Shown here: positions 1 to 10,178 of the stretch, one piece after another | Layout: each line of letters begins with the position of its first letter | Position numbering within the stretch: position 1 is the stretch's first letter | Origin: Clostridium saccharobutylicum DSM 13864 | Lineage (GTDB): Bacteria > Bacillota > Clostridia > Clostridiales > Clostridiaceae | Assembly (NCBI RefSeq): GCF_000473995.1 | Contig: NC_022571.1 | Coordinates: forward strand, 2,216,501 to 2,280,500 | Length of the DNA stretch: 64,000 nucleotides | Direction of reading: 5' to 3' | Notes under the pieces: generated by a model | Told to the model about the DNA's origin: nothing | Database searches by the model: none | What the model saw: only the letters and a program-made list of their open reading frames with translations | Position numbers and translations under genes: made by a program

Positions 1-1
1 A

Positions 2-1801
2 GAAACTATTGCAGCAAGAGAAGATGTGTGTGATCCCAATATTTCAATAGAAAATAAATTGAAAATTCTTTCAAAAGAAAATGATAGAATTGGAAGTATT
101 AAAATAGGTATTGCAGATAAAGATGGCAACTCTATATATACAAATGGAGAGAGTTCTAATGTGAGCGATAGAGACCATGTTAAAAAAGCATTATCTGGGA
201 AAAGTAATGTATCAGACCCTCTTGTAAGCAAAATAAATGGAAGTTTAATAGTTACATATGCAGTTCCTATTAAATACAATAATGAAATTGTAGGAGTATT
301 ACTTGAAATAACAGATGGTAATAGATTAAGTGAATTAACTAATCAGATTAAAGTCGGACAAACAGGTTATGCTTTTATGATTAAAAAGGATGGAACTAAT
401 ATTGCTAGTAATAACAAAGATTTAGTTCTTCAAATGTATAATCCAATTGAAGAAGCAAAAAAGGATCCTAAATTACAGGCTTTAGCAAATGTTGAAAGCA
501 AAATGGGAGCAGGAGAAACAGGATTAGGTGAGTACACTTATAATGGTGTAGATGAATTTGTAGGTTATGCTCCAGTTAATGGAACTGAATGGTCAGTGGG
601 AGTTGTAGCAATACACAAGGAAATATTATCAGAACTAGATAGCTTGGTGATTTTTGTCACATTATCATCTGTAGTATTTATAGTAGTTGGGTTTATTATA
701 ATTTATATAATTGCTAATAGTATATCTAGAGGAATAAAGTCAACTTCCAAGCATTTTGAATTATTGGCAGAAGGTAACCTATGTGAAGAAGTCTCTCATA
801 AGTACTTAAAGTTAAAAGATGAAGTTGGAGATATGACTAATTCAATTAAAGTAATGCAGGAATCATTAGGAACAATGATTAAAAAAATAAAAGATAATGC
901 TTCAAATATTAATGCACAATCAGAAAATTTATCATTTGTTTCGGAAGAGATAGCAAGTGTATCACAAAATGTTACAGAAGCAATTTCTGAAATCGCAAAA
1001 GATACAAGTACTCAATCTGAGGAGCTAATACACATAACAGAGATTCTTAATGAATTTAGCTATAAGTTATCTGAAATGGTTAGAGGGATACAAGTTGTAG
1101 ATTCAAATTCTAGGAAAATTAATTTAATGGCAAATGAGAGTAGTATTGAAATGAATGCATTAAATCAATCTGTGACAAAAGTTAGTAGTTCATTTAAAAC
1201 ATTCAGTGGTAAAATTATTGGACTTGGAAAAGATATAAACGAAATAAATGAAATTACGAATATAATAAATGGTGTTGCAGAGCAAACAAATTTGTTAGCA
1301 TTAAATGCTGCTATTGAAGCAGCCAGAGCAGGAGAATCAGGAAAAGGATTTTCAGTAGTAGCAGATGAAATAAGACAACTTGCTGAGCAATCTCAAATAT
1401 CGTCAGAAAGCATTAGTAAACTAATTAATGGTATGTCTAAAGATACTGATATAATAGTTCAAGATTCTGTTACTATGGATGATGAATTAATAAAACAAGT
1501 TAAGATTATAAATAGTTCAATAGCATCTTTTAAAAAAATTATAGAAGCAGTGAATGAAGTTATTCCTAAAATTGAAACAGTTAAAAATTCTGCTGAGGAT
1601 ATCGATAATGACAAGAATGTTATTTTGACTAGAATAGATAAAGTATCTTCAGTTTCAGTTGAAATTTCAGCATCTTCAGAGGAAATTTCAGCATCATCAG
1701 AAGAAATGAATGCTTCCACAGAAGAAATAGCAGCAACAGCACAAATGCTTAACAGTATGACTAGTGAAATGAATGAGGAAGTAGATAAGTTTAGAGTTTA
1801 A
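2..1801 (+). CDS. Methyl-accepting chemotaxis protein, 5' end cut by window
   Basis: The reading frame is open to the left edge (codons Glu-Thr-Ile-Ala-Ala before the GTG at 26), so the N-terminus and first membrane segment are missing. What remains is the distal part of a dCache-type extracellular ligand domain (about residues 10-200), one membrane helix (about 210-240), a HAMP region, and the cytoplasmic signalling domain with the conserved hairpin tip [20 protein letters not shown] and [18 protein letters not shown]. It would pass ligand binding to CheA through CheW. The C-terminal tail is rich in [11 protein letters not shown], as in many clostridial receptors. A strong terminator follows directly. 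Family assignment is secure; the ligand is unknown. Confidence 0.95.
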   Translation, partial: ETIAAREDVCDPNISIENKLKILSKENDRIGSIKIGIADKDGNSIYTNGESSNVSDRDHVKKALSGKSNVSDPLVSKINGSLIVTYAVPIKYNNEIVGVLLEITDGNRLSELTNQIKVGQTGYAFMIKKDGTNIASNNKDLVLQMYNPIEEAKKDPKLQALANVESKMGAGETGLGEYTYNGVDEFVGYAPVNGTEWSVGVVAIHKEILSELDSLVIFVTLSSVVFIVVGFIIIYIIANSISRGIKSTSKHFELLAEGNLCEEVSHKYLKLKDEVGDMTNSIKVMQESLGTMIKKIKDNASNINAQSENLSFVSEEIASVSQNVTEAISEIAKDTSTQSEELIHITEILNEFSYKLSEMVRGIQVVDSNSRKINLMANESSIEMNALNQSVTKVSSSFKTFSGKIIGLGKDINEINEITNIINGVAEQTNLLALNAAIEAARAGESGKGFSVVADEIRQLAEQSQISSESISKLINGMSKDTDIIVQDSVTMDDELIKQVKIINSSIASFKKIIEAVNEVIPKIETVKNSAEDIDNDKNVILTRIDKVSSVSVEISASSEEISASSEEMNASTEEIAATAQMLNSMTSEMNEEVDKFRV

Positions 1802-1822
1802 AAGCAAATAATTTGAATAAGA

Positions 1823-1855
1823 AAATAGAACCTGAATTGTGGGTTCTATTTTTTT
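1823..1855 (+). terminator. Rho-independent terminator after the chemoreceptor
   Basis: AATAGAACC (1824-1832) pairs with GGGTTCTATT (1841-1850) around a short loop and is followed by a T run. It closes the receptor gene. Confidence 0.85.
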
Positions 1856-2119
1856 ACAACATTTTAGTGTTGATTGATTTTATTATACTTAGTAGTTATA
1901 ACACATACACTTAAAACTTTGAATAGTTTAGAATAAAGTTAGAAACAATAACTATATATAATTTTGAGCTAGAGCAAAATGTATGTATTTTAACTAAAAG
2001 CATTTGAATTCATACTATAAATTTTTCTATGTAATGAGAATGCTTAAAATTTAAAATGATTAGCTCAATAGTAGCGCCAATAAGCGCAAATTAAAGTATA
2101 GTGAGGAAGGAAATATAAT

Positions 2120-3067
2120 ATGAAAAAGCTTCATATATTTTTATTAATTTTAAGCCTACTTGTTGGTGATTGTACTGGAATGTCTTGTATATGTAAAGTA
2201 GTTAATGATGAAACTACTAACAATACAAATGTTACTGATAGATTAGAAAGAATTAAAAAGAAGGGAGTACTAACAATCGCTTCATCTAATAATCCACCAT
2301 ATAGTTTTATAGACCCTAAGACAGGAGAACTTACAGGCATAGATGGAGATATTATAAATGAAGTTGCAAAACTCCTTGGTATTAATAAAGTAGAAATGAA
2401 ATATGTTCCATTTGATAAATTATTTACTCAAATACAAGAAGATGATGATATCGATATGATAGTTGATGCGACCTATATTACTGATGAACGTAAAAAACTT
2501 GTATCGTTTACTAACCCATGGTATAAAGATTACGATATTTTTGTTACACCTAAAATCTCAAAAATATCGTTTAAAGAAGACTTGAAGAATGAGGTGATAG
2601 GAGTACAGGAAGGAACTATTGATGTGCCTTTTGCTGAAAAGTTAAAGCAAGAAGGGGCAATAAAAGATTATATACTATTTCCTAATCAATTAGAATTATT
2701 ATCAGCAGTAAATTATGGAAAAGTGGCTGCAGGCATAAGTGATGCTATTATTTTTCCATATCTACTACAACAAAATAAAAATCTATACCTAAAAGCAATA
2801 TATGAAGACCCATCAAAACCAGATCTTCCTGGTGAAACAGCAGCAGCAGTTAGACGTAGTGATACAAATTTGTTAAATGCAGTGAATGAAAAAATTGATG
2901 AACTAAAAAAAGATAAAACATTTTCTAAAATCTTGAAAAAATATGGATTAGATGATAGTTATATTATTCCACCCTCAGTTACATCAAGTGAAGCCAGTGA
3001 TATCGATAAAACTCTATTAATTATATCATGTTGGAAATTTAGTGCATTTGGATCTTTGAAAAATTAA
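2120..3067 (+). CDS. Extracellular solute-binding protein, family 3 (amino-acid type)
   Basis: A 315-residue periplasmic-binding-fold protein. The N-terminus (MKKLHIFLLILSLLVGD) is a secretion signal; the cysteines just after it (residues 18 and 23-25) do not form a clean lipobox, so lipid anchoring is uncertain. The SBP_bac_3 signature is visible: KKGVLTIASSNNPPYSF, GELTGIDGDIINEVAKLLG, then TDERKKLVSFTNPWYKD. Such proteins capture amino acids or similar polar solutes for an ABC importer, but no importer genes are adjacent, so it may be an orphan or a sensor-linked binding protein. Ribosome site GAGGAAGG precedes ATG 2120. The last 25 residues look unlike the family and may be a strain-specific extension. 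Confidence 0.85.
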   Translation: MKKLHIFLLILSLLVGDCTGMSCICKVVNDETTNNTNVTDRLERIKKKGVLTIASSNNPPYSFIDPKTGELTGIDGDIINEVAKLLGINKVEMKYVPFDKLFTQIQEDDDIDMIVDATYITDERKKLVSFTNPWYKDYDIFVTPKISKISFKEDLKNEVIGVQEGTIDVPFAEKLKQEGAIKDYILFPNQLELLSAVNYGKVAAGISDAIIFPYLLQQNKNLYLKAIYEDPSKPDLPGETAAAVRRSDTNLLNAVNEKIDELKKDKTFSKILKKYGLDDSYIIPPSVTSSEASDIDKTLLIISCWKFSAFGSLKN

Positions 3068-3216
3068 TAATAGTATATTAACTGCAAAGTTCACAATTAC
3101 CTGCCCAAATATATATGAGATAGACTAGAAAAAGTGAGCTGTTAAGAGAATAAATTTTGTATTTATATGCAACCTAATACTAGTATATATTATTTAAAGT
3201 AAAGTTGGGGATTAAA

Positions 3217-3523
3217 ATGAAAATATTAAGACAAACAATTAAATCAATTTTAATTATATTAATAATTTTTGCATTAATGATTAATACTCAAAGCAAGGCA
3301 TTCCCTAATCCTAATAGTAAAGCACCAATTAATTGATAAAGGAATTATGATGTCGGGTACTGTTATTGAAGATATAAAAGAGTTATCTGAGGCATTCTAT
3401 GCTGTTGGAATAAATCTAATTAATAATGTAAATCTCATAGAAAATACAAATTTAAAAGTTGAAGATGGTGTAATTATAAGTTTACAAAATCCAGAAAAAT
3501 ATATAAATAAGGTTAACAAATGA
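3217..3523 (+). pseudogene. Small secreted or anchored protein, frameshifted remnant
   Basis: ATG 3217 (ribosome site GTTGGGG) opens a 39-codon frame with a hydrophobic signal (KSILIILIIFALMINTQS) and stops at 3334-3336. An uninterrupted frame one base over runs from about 3332 to the stop at 3521-3523 (reading IDKGIMMSGTVIEDIKELSE and onward, ATG at 3347). Joined by a one-base shift they would make one protein of about 100 residues. The downstream part weakly recalls the core of DUF881 proteins, which I cannot confirm. The alternative is two unrelated micro-ORFs. Confidence 0.45.
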
Positions 3524-3607
3524 AAAATTACACTTGGAAAATAGAAAGTGTGTATTTGGGTAAAGCATAGTGGAGTTCAAAGGTGAAGATTCGTATTCAC
3601 CATGAAA

Positions 3608-3640
3608 CCCACTAAAATCTAAAACTTGGATTTTAGTGGG
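3608..3640. other. Perfect 12-bp intergenic hairpin
   Basis: CCCACTAAAATC (3608-3619) and GATTTTAGTGGG (3629-3640) form a perfect stem with a 9-base loop. A smaller GGTGAA/TTCACC stem sits just upstream (about 3581-3601). No T run follows on either strand, so a standard terminator is not supported. The rest of 3068-3794, apart from the broken gene, shows nothing I recognise. Confidence 0.6.
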
Positions 3641-3794
3641 TAAAGATATTCTATAAGTGAATGAAAAGTGGAAGTTAGAAGTAAAAAGAAAATAATTACA
3701 AGATATCGCTAATATATTTAATTTTTAAGAAATAGTTGTTAACAAATTTATTCGTTGTTGAGGACACGCGATATATATGTTAAGTAAACTTTAT

Positions 3795-5012
3795 TTACGA
3801 GACTTTTTTTAATAGCTTATTAGTTTGTTCAAAGCAAGTATTAAGTTTTGTTGAGTTCATCATAGAAGTTAAAATTATTGATACTATACATAAGTTTCCG
3901 ACAATTATAAATGTAGGTATAAAGCCTCCTGCTAATGTTGCAATGAATGAACCTGAAAGAGCGCCTAAACCAAAGCCTTGATATATAATTCCATAATTTT
4001 TAGTTTGATTTTTAGAACCGAAGAAATCACCTACAATAGTGGGGAATACTGTGATATTTCCACCGAAACAAAATGCAATTGAAGCAACACACGCAAAGAA
4101 AATTACAAAATTTAAATGCACAAAGCTTAAAACAAATACTGAAACAGTTATAACAGCGAGAGTGAAAATTATTATGTTTAATCTGCCAAGTTTATCTGAT
4201 AAAGCTCCTAATATAATTCGTCCAGCTGTATTAAATATTGCAACCATAGCTACTGCATTTGCTGCTACAGCAGGTGTAAGACCAGCTAATTGAACACCTA
4301 TATCTTTGACAATTCCTATTAAATAAAGACCACTCATACAAGCTGTGAAGAATATTAAAAATAAAAAGTATGCTTCTTTAGTTCTAAGCATTTCTGTTAC
4401 AGAAAAATCTTTTTCATTTGAATTATTAGTAGTAATAGAACTTAGTATTGGAGCATCTTTTAATAGCTGAGCGCCAATAACAACCAATATCATAGCTATA
4501 ATTCCCCAGTATAAAAATGCTTCTGAAACACCATTACTATTGATTAAACTTCCATTAATATATTTAAAAATCAAACTTCCTGTTCCATAGGCTCCAACTG
4601 ATATACCTGAAATAAGTCCCTTTTTTTCTGGAAACCACTTAATACAATTTGAAAGTGATGTAAGATATGCAATACCATCTGCGGCTCCAACTATTATGCC
4701 AGCTGTAATATATAACATGGCTAGTGAAGTTACTCTAGATGTTAGTATTAGACCAATTCCTAAGATTAAACCTGAAATTGATATAAGTTTTCTAATTCCT
4801 AGTTTTTCCTGAAGTTTACCTCCAGCTAATGTAGCGAATGCTAAAGCAAAACTAGTTATAGAGAAAGTAATAGTCACCTTACTTAACTGCCATCCAAATT
4901 TATCTACTAGAGGCTGATTAAATAAACTCCAAGTATAAATTGTTCCGAGTCCTAATTGGGCAATTACTGTACCTAATACTATTAACCAACGGTTTTCATG
5001 TGTTTTTTTCAT
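3795..5012 (-). CDS. MFS transporter, oxalate/formate antiporter (OFA) family
   Basis: A 12-helix major facilitator protein of about 405 residues. The opening RWLIVLGTVIAQLGLGTIY, then WSLFNQPLVDKFGW, is the OFA-family hallmark; the same family includes E. coli YhjX. OFA members move small carboxylates. It lies just downstream of a LytTR response regulator and LytS kinase on the same strand, the arrangement of YpdAB/YhjX-type pyruvate-responsive systems, so a pyruvate or related carboxylate substrate is a reasonable inference. Start: the frame opens at GTG 5024, but AAGGAG is only 1-2 bases from the GTG/ATG pair there; ATG 5012 (MKKTHENRW) is 11 bases from it and is preferred. Confidence 0.88.
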   Translation of the reverse strand: MKKTHENRWLIVLGTVIAQLGLGTIYTWSLFNQPLVDKFGWQLSKVTITFSITSFALAFATLAGGKLQEKLGIRKLISISGLILGIGLILTSRVTSLAMLYITAGIIVGAADGIAYLTSLSNCIKWFPEKKGLISGISVGAYGTGSLIFKYINGSLINSNGVSEAFLYWGIIAMILVVIGAQLLKDAPILSSITTNNSNEKDFSVTEMLRTKEAYFLFLIFFTACMSGLYLIGIVKDIGVQLAGLTPAVAANAVAMVAIFNTAGRIILGALSDKLGRLNIIIFTLAVITVSVFVLSFVHLNFVIFFACVASIAFCFGGNITVFPTIVGDFFGSKNQTKNYGIIYQGFGLGALSGSFIATLAGGFIPTFIIVGNLCIVSIILTSMMNSTKLNTCFEQTNKLLKKVS

Positions 5013-5153
5013 CTCGTTCATCACTCCTTAATTAATATATTGACAAATTGATCTAATAAGGTATTTACAACACTATTGAAATTCAACTTTTTATGTTGTT
5101 TGTTTTATTACCATTATTATAAATCGGTGTAATATAAAATTATTCTTTATTGA

Positions 5154-5184
5154 ACGAAATGCACAAAAAACTACACAGAATACA
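5154..5184 (-). promoter_or_regulatory. Tandem LytTR-type binding sites in front of the OFA transporter
   Basis: On the minus strand TGTATTCTGT, 11 bases, then TGCATTTCGT: two similar decamers (7 of 10 identical) spaced one per 21 bp. The second resembles the E. coli YpdB target GGCATTTCAT, which is also a direct repeat with an 11-base spacer. A TATAAT (about 5117-5122, minus strand) lies about 32 bp further toward the transporter with no good -35, consistent with activator dependence. Confidence 0.6.
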
Positions 5185-5185
5185 T

Positions 5186-5908
5186 TTATATATTCATAAG
5201 CTGTTTAAATTCTTTTATGTTACTTCTGCTTACTGGTATTTGATAATCTATATCTTGAAGTTTTAAATTATAAGTGTTATTAAACCAAGGTATGATTTCT
5301 CTTATCTTATTTATATTAACAATATAAGATCTATGACATCTAAAGAAAGTATCCTTTGGCAGGCTGTCATAAAATTCAGCTATACCTAAGTTTACTGAAT
5401 ACTCGTCTTTCTTCGTAAAAACATGAGTTATTCTTTCCTCAGCAACGCAGTAATATATATCATCCATATTTACCACTATTATCTTTTCATTTTTCCATAA
5501 ATTTATTTTACTTTGTATATTAGTTTTGCATAAGCTATTTTCTTTATGATTATTAATGCTCTCCAATTTTTTTAACATAGATACAATTCTAGATTCTGAA
5601 TAAGGTTTCAATATATAATCAAAAGCTTCTATTTCGAAAGCTTCCGCAGCATGTTCCTTATAGGCTGTTATAAAAACTATGTATGGTTTTTTAGAAAACT
5701 TGCTTATGCTTTTAGCAAGTAGCACACCATCCAAAGATGGTATATTTATATCCATGAATATAATATCAACTTCGTTATTTTGAATAAATTTAAGTACTTC
5801 TATTCCATCTTCAAATTCATCTATTATTTCTATTTTGCTATAGTTTGTAATAAAATATTTAAGCTCTTCTCGTGCTAAAAATTCATCTTCAACTATTATA
5901 GCTTTCAT
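5186..5908 (-). CDS. LytTR-family response regulator
   Basis: 240 residues: a receiver domain (residues 1-120; acidic pocket E8/D9, phospho-acceptor D53 in DIIFMDINIPSLDG, conserved lysine in DYILKPYSE) and a C-terminal LytTR DNA-binding domain (about 135-240; ITHVFTKKDEYSVNLG, FFRCHRSYIVNINKIREI). It is the partner of the LytS-type kinase 13 bases upstream. The probable target is the OFA transporter promoter immediately downstream, where tandem LytTR-like decamers are present. Confidence 0.93.
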   Translation of the reverse strand: MKAIIVEDEFLAREELKYFITNYSKIEIIDEFEDGIEVLKFIQNNEVDIIFMDINIPSLDGVLLAKSISKFSKKPYIVFITAYKEHAAEAFEIEAFDYILKPYSESRIVSMLKKLESINNHKENSLCKTNIQSKINLWKNEKIIVVNMDDIYYCVAEERITHVFTKKDEYSVNLGIAEFYDSLPKDTFFRCHRSYIVNINKIREIIPWFNNTYNLKLQDIDYQIPVSRSNIKEFKQLMNI

Positions 5909-5921
5909 ATGGTCACCTCTT

Positions 5922-7577
5922 TTATTTTTTCTTTATGTAAAATTCTATTTTAGTTCCTTTTTCCAATCTTTTTATAATAAGTCCTTCTCCGTAAATAAGT
6001 TTAATTCTTAAATGTACATTGTAAAGTCCTATTTTGTTTTTAGGCACTGCATCGTTATAGATATTTCTAATTACCTCTTCACTTATGCCTATACCACTAT
6101 CTATTATAGAAATTTTAACTTTTTCGCCCTTATCCTTTACAATAATTTTTACTGTACCTGCTCCCTTATCTTTTAAAATACCATGAATTATGGCATTTTC
6201 CACCAGGGGCTGTATTGTAAGACTTGGTATTTCTATATCTATGTCATCTATATCATAAACTATATTCAATTTATTTCCAAATCTAGCTTTCTCAATTTCT
6301 ATATAATCTTTAACTTGTTTTAATTCTTTTCTTATATCTATAAATTCACTGTTTAACTCCAAATTATATCTTAAGTAGCTGGCTAGGTTTATTATAAGTT
6401 CTCTTGCTTTATTTGGATCTATTCTAATAAAAGAAGTTATAGCATTTAGAGCATTAAATAAAAAGTGTGGATTTATCTGCGTCTGAAGAGCTTTAAGTTC
6501 TGCTTTATTAGCCATTGTTTTCATTTGTTCAACTTTTGATACCTCCATTAAAGTTGATATAATTTGAGAAAGTCCAACAGCAAGAGCTTGTAGAGAATAA
6601 GTTATCCTATGAGAGGTTTTATAATATATTTTTAGAGCTCCTATAACTTCATTCTTCACTTTAAGAGGTATTATGATTGCAGATTTTAACATTAAGCTTT
6701 TATCTTGTAAACCATTATTTCTTATAATTATTTTGTCGTTATTTATGGCTTCTTTGGTTACTTCAGTTATTATTTCGTGTCCAATGTTATAGTACTCTTT
6801 TCCAACCCCAATATAAGCTAATATATTTTTTGTATCAGTTATTGATACTGCATCAACCTTAATATCATCTCTTATTATAGTGCATATCTTATTTAGAGAA
6901 TCACTATTTATATTTCTAAAGTAGGGGAGTGTCTTATTAGCTATATCAAGTGACAACTTTGCTTGTTTTGCAGCTATTTTATCCTTATCATCCTCTATAC
7001 TCTGAATTAATTGAACAATAAAGCCTACACTAATTTGGCCTAGTATCATTGGTAAAGCTATTTTAGATACTATATCAAGGCCTAAAGAAAGAGGTCTACT
7101 TAATAAAAGTATAAGAATCATTGTAATTGTTTCAGAAAATACCCCGGCTATTATTCCAAATATCCATCTATAGTTTCGTTGAATCTTTTTATTAATATAT
7201 CCAGAGATTATTCCTGCGGTTATACTGCTTATAAGACATGGGATTGAAGTTATACCGCCTATGTCTATTAAATATCTATGTATACCAGATATTACTCCAG
7301 CTACAATTCCAACAACTGGACCAAATATTATCCCTCCAGATACTATAGTTATTGTTCGAACATTTACCAGAGAGCCTTCAACATTAAGTCCTGTATAGTT
7401 AGCCATTATAGCAAATATGGAAAAGACTATAGATGCAATTAAGTATCCTTTCTTGCTATAATTGTCACTACGAAATATCTCTCTAAAACCTCTAAGCCTT
7501 GTTATAACAAATAAACACATAAGCAGTAGTGCGACTCTATCTACAAATTGACCTAATATGTTATATACGTAATTCAA
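5922..7577 (-). CDS. LytS/BtsS-type sensor histidine kinase
   Basis: 551 residues. The N-terminal 190 residues form the multi-helix 5TM-5TMR_LYT sensor; a GAF-like domain spans about 205-345; then the LytS-class kinase core with phospho-histidine H371 in NPHFLFNALNAI and an ATPase domain with ENAIIHG and IIDSGIGISEE. In E. coli the relatives BtsS and YpdA sense extracellular pyruvate. The gene is co-directional with the LytTR regulator and OFA transporter, forming a sensor-regulator-transporter set. The ligand is inferred by analogy only. Confidence 0.92.
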   Translation of the reverse strand: MNYVYNILGQFVDRVALLLMCLFVITRLRGFREIFRSDNYSKKGYLIASIVFSIFAIMANYTGLNVEGSLVNVRTITIVSGGIIFGPVVGIVAGVISGIHRYLIDIGGITSIPCLISSITAGIISGYINKKIQRNYRWIFGIIAGVFSETITMILILLLSRPLSLGLDIVSKIALPMILGQISVGFIVQLIQSIEDDKDKIAAKQAKLSLDIANKTLPYFRNINSDSLNKICTIIRDDIKVDAVSITDTKNILAYIGVGKEYYNIGHEIITEVTKEAINNDKIIIRNNGLQDKSLMLKSAIIIPLKVKNEVIGALKIYYKTSHRITYSLQALAVGLSQIISTLMEVSKVEQMKTMANKAELKALQTQINPHFLFNALNAITSFIRIDPNKARELIINLASYLRYNLELNSEFIDIRKELKQVKDYIEIEKARFGNKLNIVYDIDDIDIEIPSLTIQPLVENAIIHGILKDKGAGTVKIIVKDKGEKVKISIIDSGIGISEEVIRNIYNDAVPKNKIGLYNVHLRIKLIYGEGLIIKRLEKGTKIEFYIKKK

Positions 7578-7776
7578 CTAGAATTCATCTCCAATCTTTA
7601 GTTAGTATAGAACATCAATATTATTTTGATGTTGCTTTAATTATAATATAAAATAAGAAATCAGTCGAAAAATAGAATTTATGGCGGATTTCAAAGGCGG
7701 TGTATTGTCTCCAACATGAAACCTATGTAATTTCTAGTCGCGTTTTTTACGTTATGTGTTTAAGCATTAATTAGAT

Positions 7777-9216
7777 TTAAATTCTAATTGGCATAGAAAT
7801 AACAAATAAAATTCTTTCAAATTCGGTAGAGGTTAGTTTTATAGTTCCACCATGTTTTTCAATGATTTTTTTTGTTATAGCTAAGCCGAGGCCACTTCCA
7901 TTAGATGTATTATTTTCTGCTTTTACAAATGGATCAAATATTGTTTCACTTATTGATTTATCAATACTTGTTCCATTACTGCCAATTTTTAAAGTTACAG
8001 TATTTTCTTTTTGATAAGATTCTATTTTTAAACTTGTGTAATTTTCATTATGACTTAGAGCATTATTAAAAATATTAGAGAGTGCTCTTTTCATTAATTT
8101 TTGATCAAATTTAAATATTACAGAATACTCGCTAATATTAATTTCTAAGTTAAAATGCTTATTTTGAAATTCTTCATAATATTCCACAATAAGGCGTCTA
8201 AGCCATTCACTAAAGTTAACTTCTATTAAGGAAAGGTTATATTCAGAATCTTCAAGTTTAGAAAGTGCAAATAAATCTTCAATAAGTACTGCTGAATATA
8301 CTGATTTATTATAAATTATTTTTAAAAAATTATCTCTTTCTTCAGGGGTTATACTTTCTTCTAATAAAAGCTTTGAAAAACCTTGAATAGAAGTGATTGG
8401 AGTTTTTAAATCATGTGATATATCTACTAATAATCTTTTTTTACTTTCGTCTATTCTTTTATTTTCTTCCTTAACTTTTTCAAGTTTAATTACCATTTCA
8501 TTAAATTCGTTCTGAACTTCTTGAAGTTCCTTTAAACCTTTTATCTTAGCCCTAGTATCATAATTAAGTTTTTTGAAGTTTTTAATATTATTTACAAAGG
8601 CTTTAAGAGGAGTTGTTATAAATTTTGAACTTATAATGCTGTAAATATATAATCCTATCAATAAAAAAATTGCTTGAATAAAATATAGCGTACCATAAGC
8701 TTTTAAAGAAAGAATACTATCTGACTTACTAGAAAAATTAGGCTTGTAAATAAACGAATGTTCAACTTTTCTTTTATCAATCTTATAAAGGAAAAGATAG
8801 TGTTCTTCGTTTTCACCCTCTACAGGGAACACTTGTCCGATGTAAGGGGAATTAGTGGAATCTTCTTTGGAATAGTTTAGTTCAAAGAGTTGATCTTCAG
8901 TGTATTGCATTATATTATCTTTTTTATCACCTTTTATATAAATCACTTTTTTGTTTTCATCTAGAACTTCTTCCCAAGCACCCATTTCTGATAGAAAACC
9001 AAGTTTAATTTTATCAAAATCTTTATTATAATAGGAAACAAATGAAGTAATACTTATTTCTTGATTTTTAAAAATAAACGTTTCTAATATAAAGGTTGAG
9101 GATTTATATGATAACTGTACAATTATATATAATATTAAGAAAGTTATTAGGTAATTTATAATAAGAAAGCTTTTTACATTTAATTTTTTATTACTGATCT
9201 TAAAATTTATCTTCAT
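7777..9216 (-). CDS. Sensor histidine kinase (HAMP, HisKA, HATPase)
   Basis: About 479 residues: membrane helix near residues 18-35, an extracytoplasmic domain of roughly 130 residues, a second helix near 175-195, HAMP, then HisKA with H268 in DISHDLKTPITSIQGFSKLL and a C-terminal ATPase with NALSHN and GSGLGLAITKKIIEKHGG. It is the partner of the OmpR-type regulator just upstream. Start: the frame extends to 9246 inside the regulator gene, but ATG 9216 (MKINFKISNKK) has a GAAGG site at normal distance and avoids the overlap. The stimulus is unknown; neighbouring surface and secreted proteins suggest an envelope signal. Confidence 0.92.
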   Translation of the reverse strand: MKINFKISNKKLNVKSFLIINYLITFLILYIIVQLSYKSSTFILETFIFKNQEISITSFVSYYNKDFDKIKLGFLSEMGAWEEVLDENKKVIYIKGDKKDNIMQYTEDQLFELNYSKEDSTNSPYIGQVFPVEGENEEHYLFLYKIDKRKVEHSFIYKPNFSSKSDSILSLKAYGTLYFIQAIFLLIGLYIYSIISSKFITTPLKAFVNNIKNFKKLNYDTRAKIKGLKELQEVQNEFNEMVIKLEKVKEENKRIDESKKRLLVDISHDLKTPITSIQGFSKLLLEESITPEERDNFLKIIYNKSVYSAVLIEDLFALSKLEDSEYNLSLIEVNFSEWLRRLIVEYYEEFQNKHFNLEINISEYSVIFKFDQKLMKRALSNIFNNALSHNENYTSLKIESYQKENTVTLKIGSNGTSIDKSISETIFDPFVKAENNTSNGSGLGLAITKKIIEKHGGTIKLTSTEFERILFVISMPIRI

Positions 9217-9220
9217 AACT

Positions 9221-9922
9221 TTATTTACCTTCAAACATATAACCAAGACCTCTTATAGTCTTAATATATTTAGGCTCTTTTTGGTTATCCTCTATTTTAT
9301 CTCTCAGCTTACTTATATAAACCATTATAATTTTTTCATCTCCAAGATAGGATTGATCCCATACATGTTCATACAATTGACCTTTAGTGAAAACTTTATT
9401 TTTGTTTTTCATAAGAAAACATATAAGCTTGTATTCAAATGATGTTAGTTGGAGTTCTTTATTATCTTTATATATTTTGCAGGCTTTTTCATCTAACTTT
9501 AAATGTTCATTTATTATAAGACTTGTATTTTCTTCAGTCTGATTATTAAATACAATACTCCTCCTTAAAAGTGCTTTGATTCTTGCAATTAGTTCTATAG
9601 GATTAAAGGGCTTGGCAAGATAATCATCTGCTCCAAGGAATAATCCATCAATTTTATCAATATCTTCACCTTTGGCGGATAAAAATATTATAGGTGTGTT
9701 ACTTTTTTCTCTAACCTTTCTTAAAACTTCTTTACCATCAAGCTCAGGCATCATTATATCTAGTATTATTATGTCTACTTGCTCTTTTTTAAAAATGTCC
9801 AGAGCCTCTTTACCATTTAGTGCTCTGAATGTATTATATCCATTGTTTCTTAAATAAAAATCTATTAGTTCTACAATTTCTTTTTCATCATCTACAACTA
9901 AAACTGAATTCAATTTTTTCAC
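9221..9922 (-). CDS. OmpR/PhoB-family response regulator
   Basis: 233 residues: receiver domain with phospho-acceptor D55 (IIILDIMMPELDG) and DDYLAKPFNP, then a winged-helix domain (ELQLTSFEYKLICFLMKNKN, LRDKIEDNQKEPKYIKTIRG, LGYMFEG). Followed by its kinase. It is divergent from the DUF4097 gene; the shared gap contains three ATTAA direct repeats with 11-bp period, and a better-conserved set of three lies in front of the secreted paralogue pair at 11163. These spacings fit OmpR-type tandem dimers, so regulation of both units by this protein is a sound inference. Confidence 0.94.
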   Translation of the reverse strand: MKKLNSVLVVDDEKEIVELIDFYLRNNGYNTFRALNGKEALDIFKKEQVDIIILDIMMPELDGKEVLRKVREKSNTPIIFLSAKGEDIDKIDGLFLGADDYLAKPFNPIELIARIKALLRRSIVFNNQTEENTSLIINEHLKLDEKACKIYKDNKELQLTSFEYKLICFLMKNKNKVFTKGQLYEHVWDQSYLGDEKIIMVYISKLRDKIEDNQKEPKYIKTIRGLGYMFEGK

Positions 9923-10051
9923 CTCTTATTTTTGATACTTATATTTTATTACAGTTCCAATTAATAATTAAGTTACTATAATTTAATATCCAATTTAATT
10001 ATAAAGTAGTAATGTTTTTATTTACAAGTAAAGATGCTAATTTTATACTTC

Positions 10052-10084
10052 ATTAAGCTTAGATTAATAAGACATTAATTTTAG
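10052..10084 (+). promoter_or_regulatory. Three ATTAA repeats, 11-bp period (candidate OmpR-type operator)
   Basis: ATTAAGCTTAG (10052-10062), ATTAATAAGAC (10063-10073) and ATTAATTTTAG (10074-10084) follow each other head to tail in the gap between the divergent response regulator and DUF4097 gene. OmpR-type regulators bind such 11-bp direct repeats. Confidence 0.5.
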
Positions 10085-10178
10085 AGGTATATACTTATGA
10101 TCATAAAGAAATTTGACAGAATATGAGACGTGGCGCATCAAGGTTATGATAAATATTTAAAATTAAGGAGACAAAGTT

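Noticed and set aside
1459..1719. 86-codon minus-strand frame inside the chemoreceptor, and similar long antisense frames in cheA, the ABC permeases and cas8b
   Set aside because: Shadows of the coding strand in AT-rich DNA, without ribosome sites or recognisable products.
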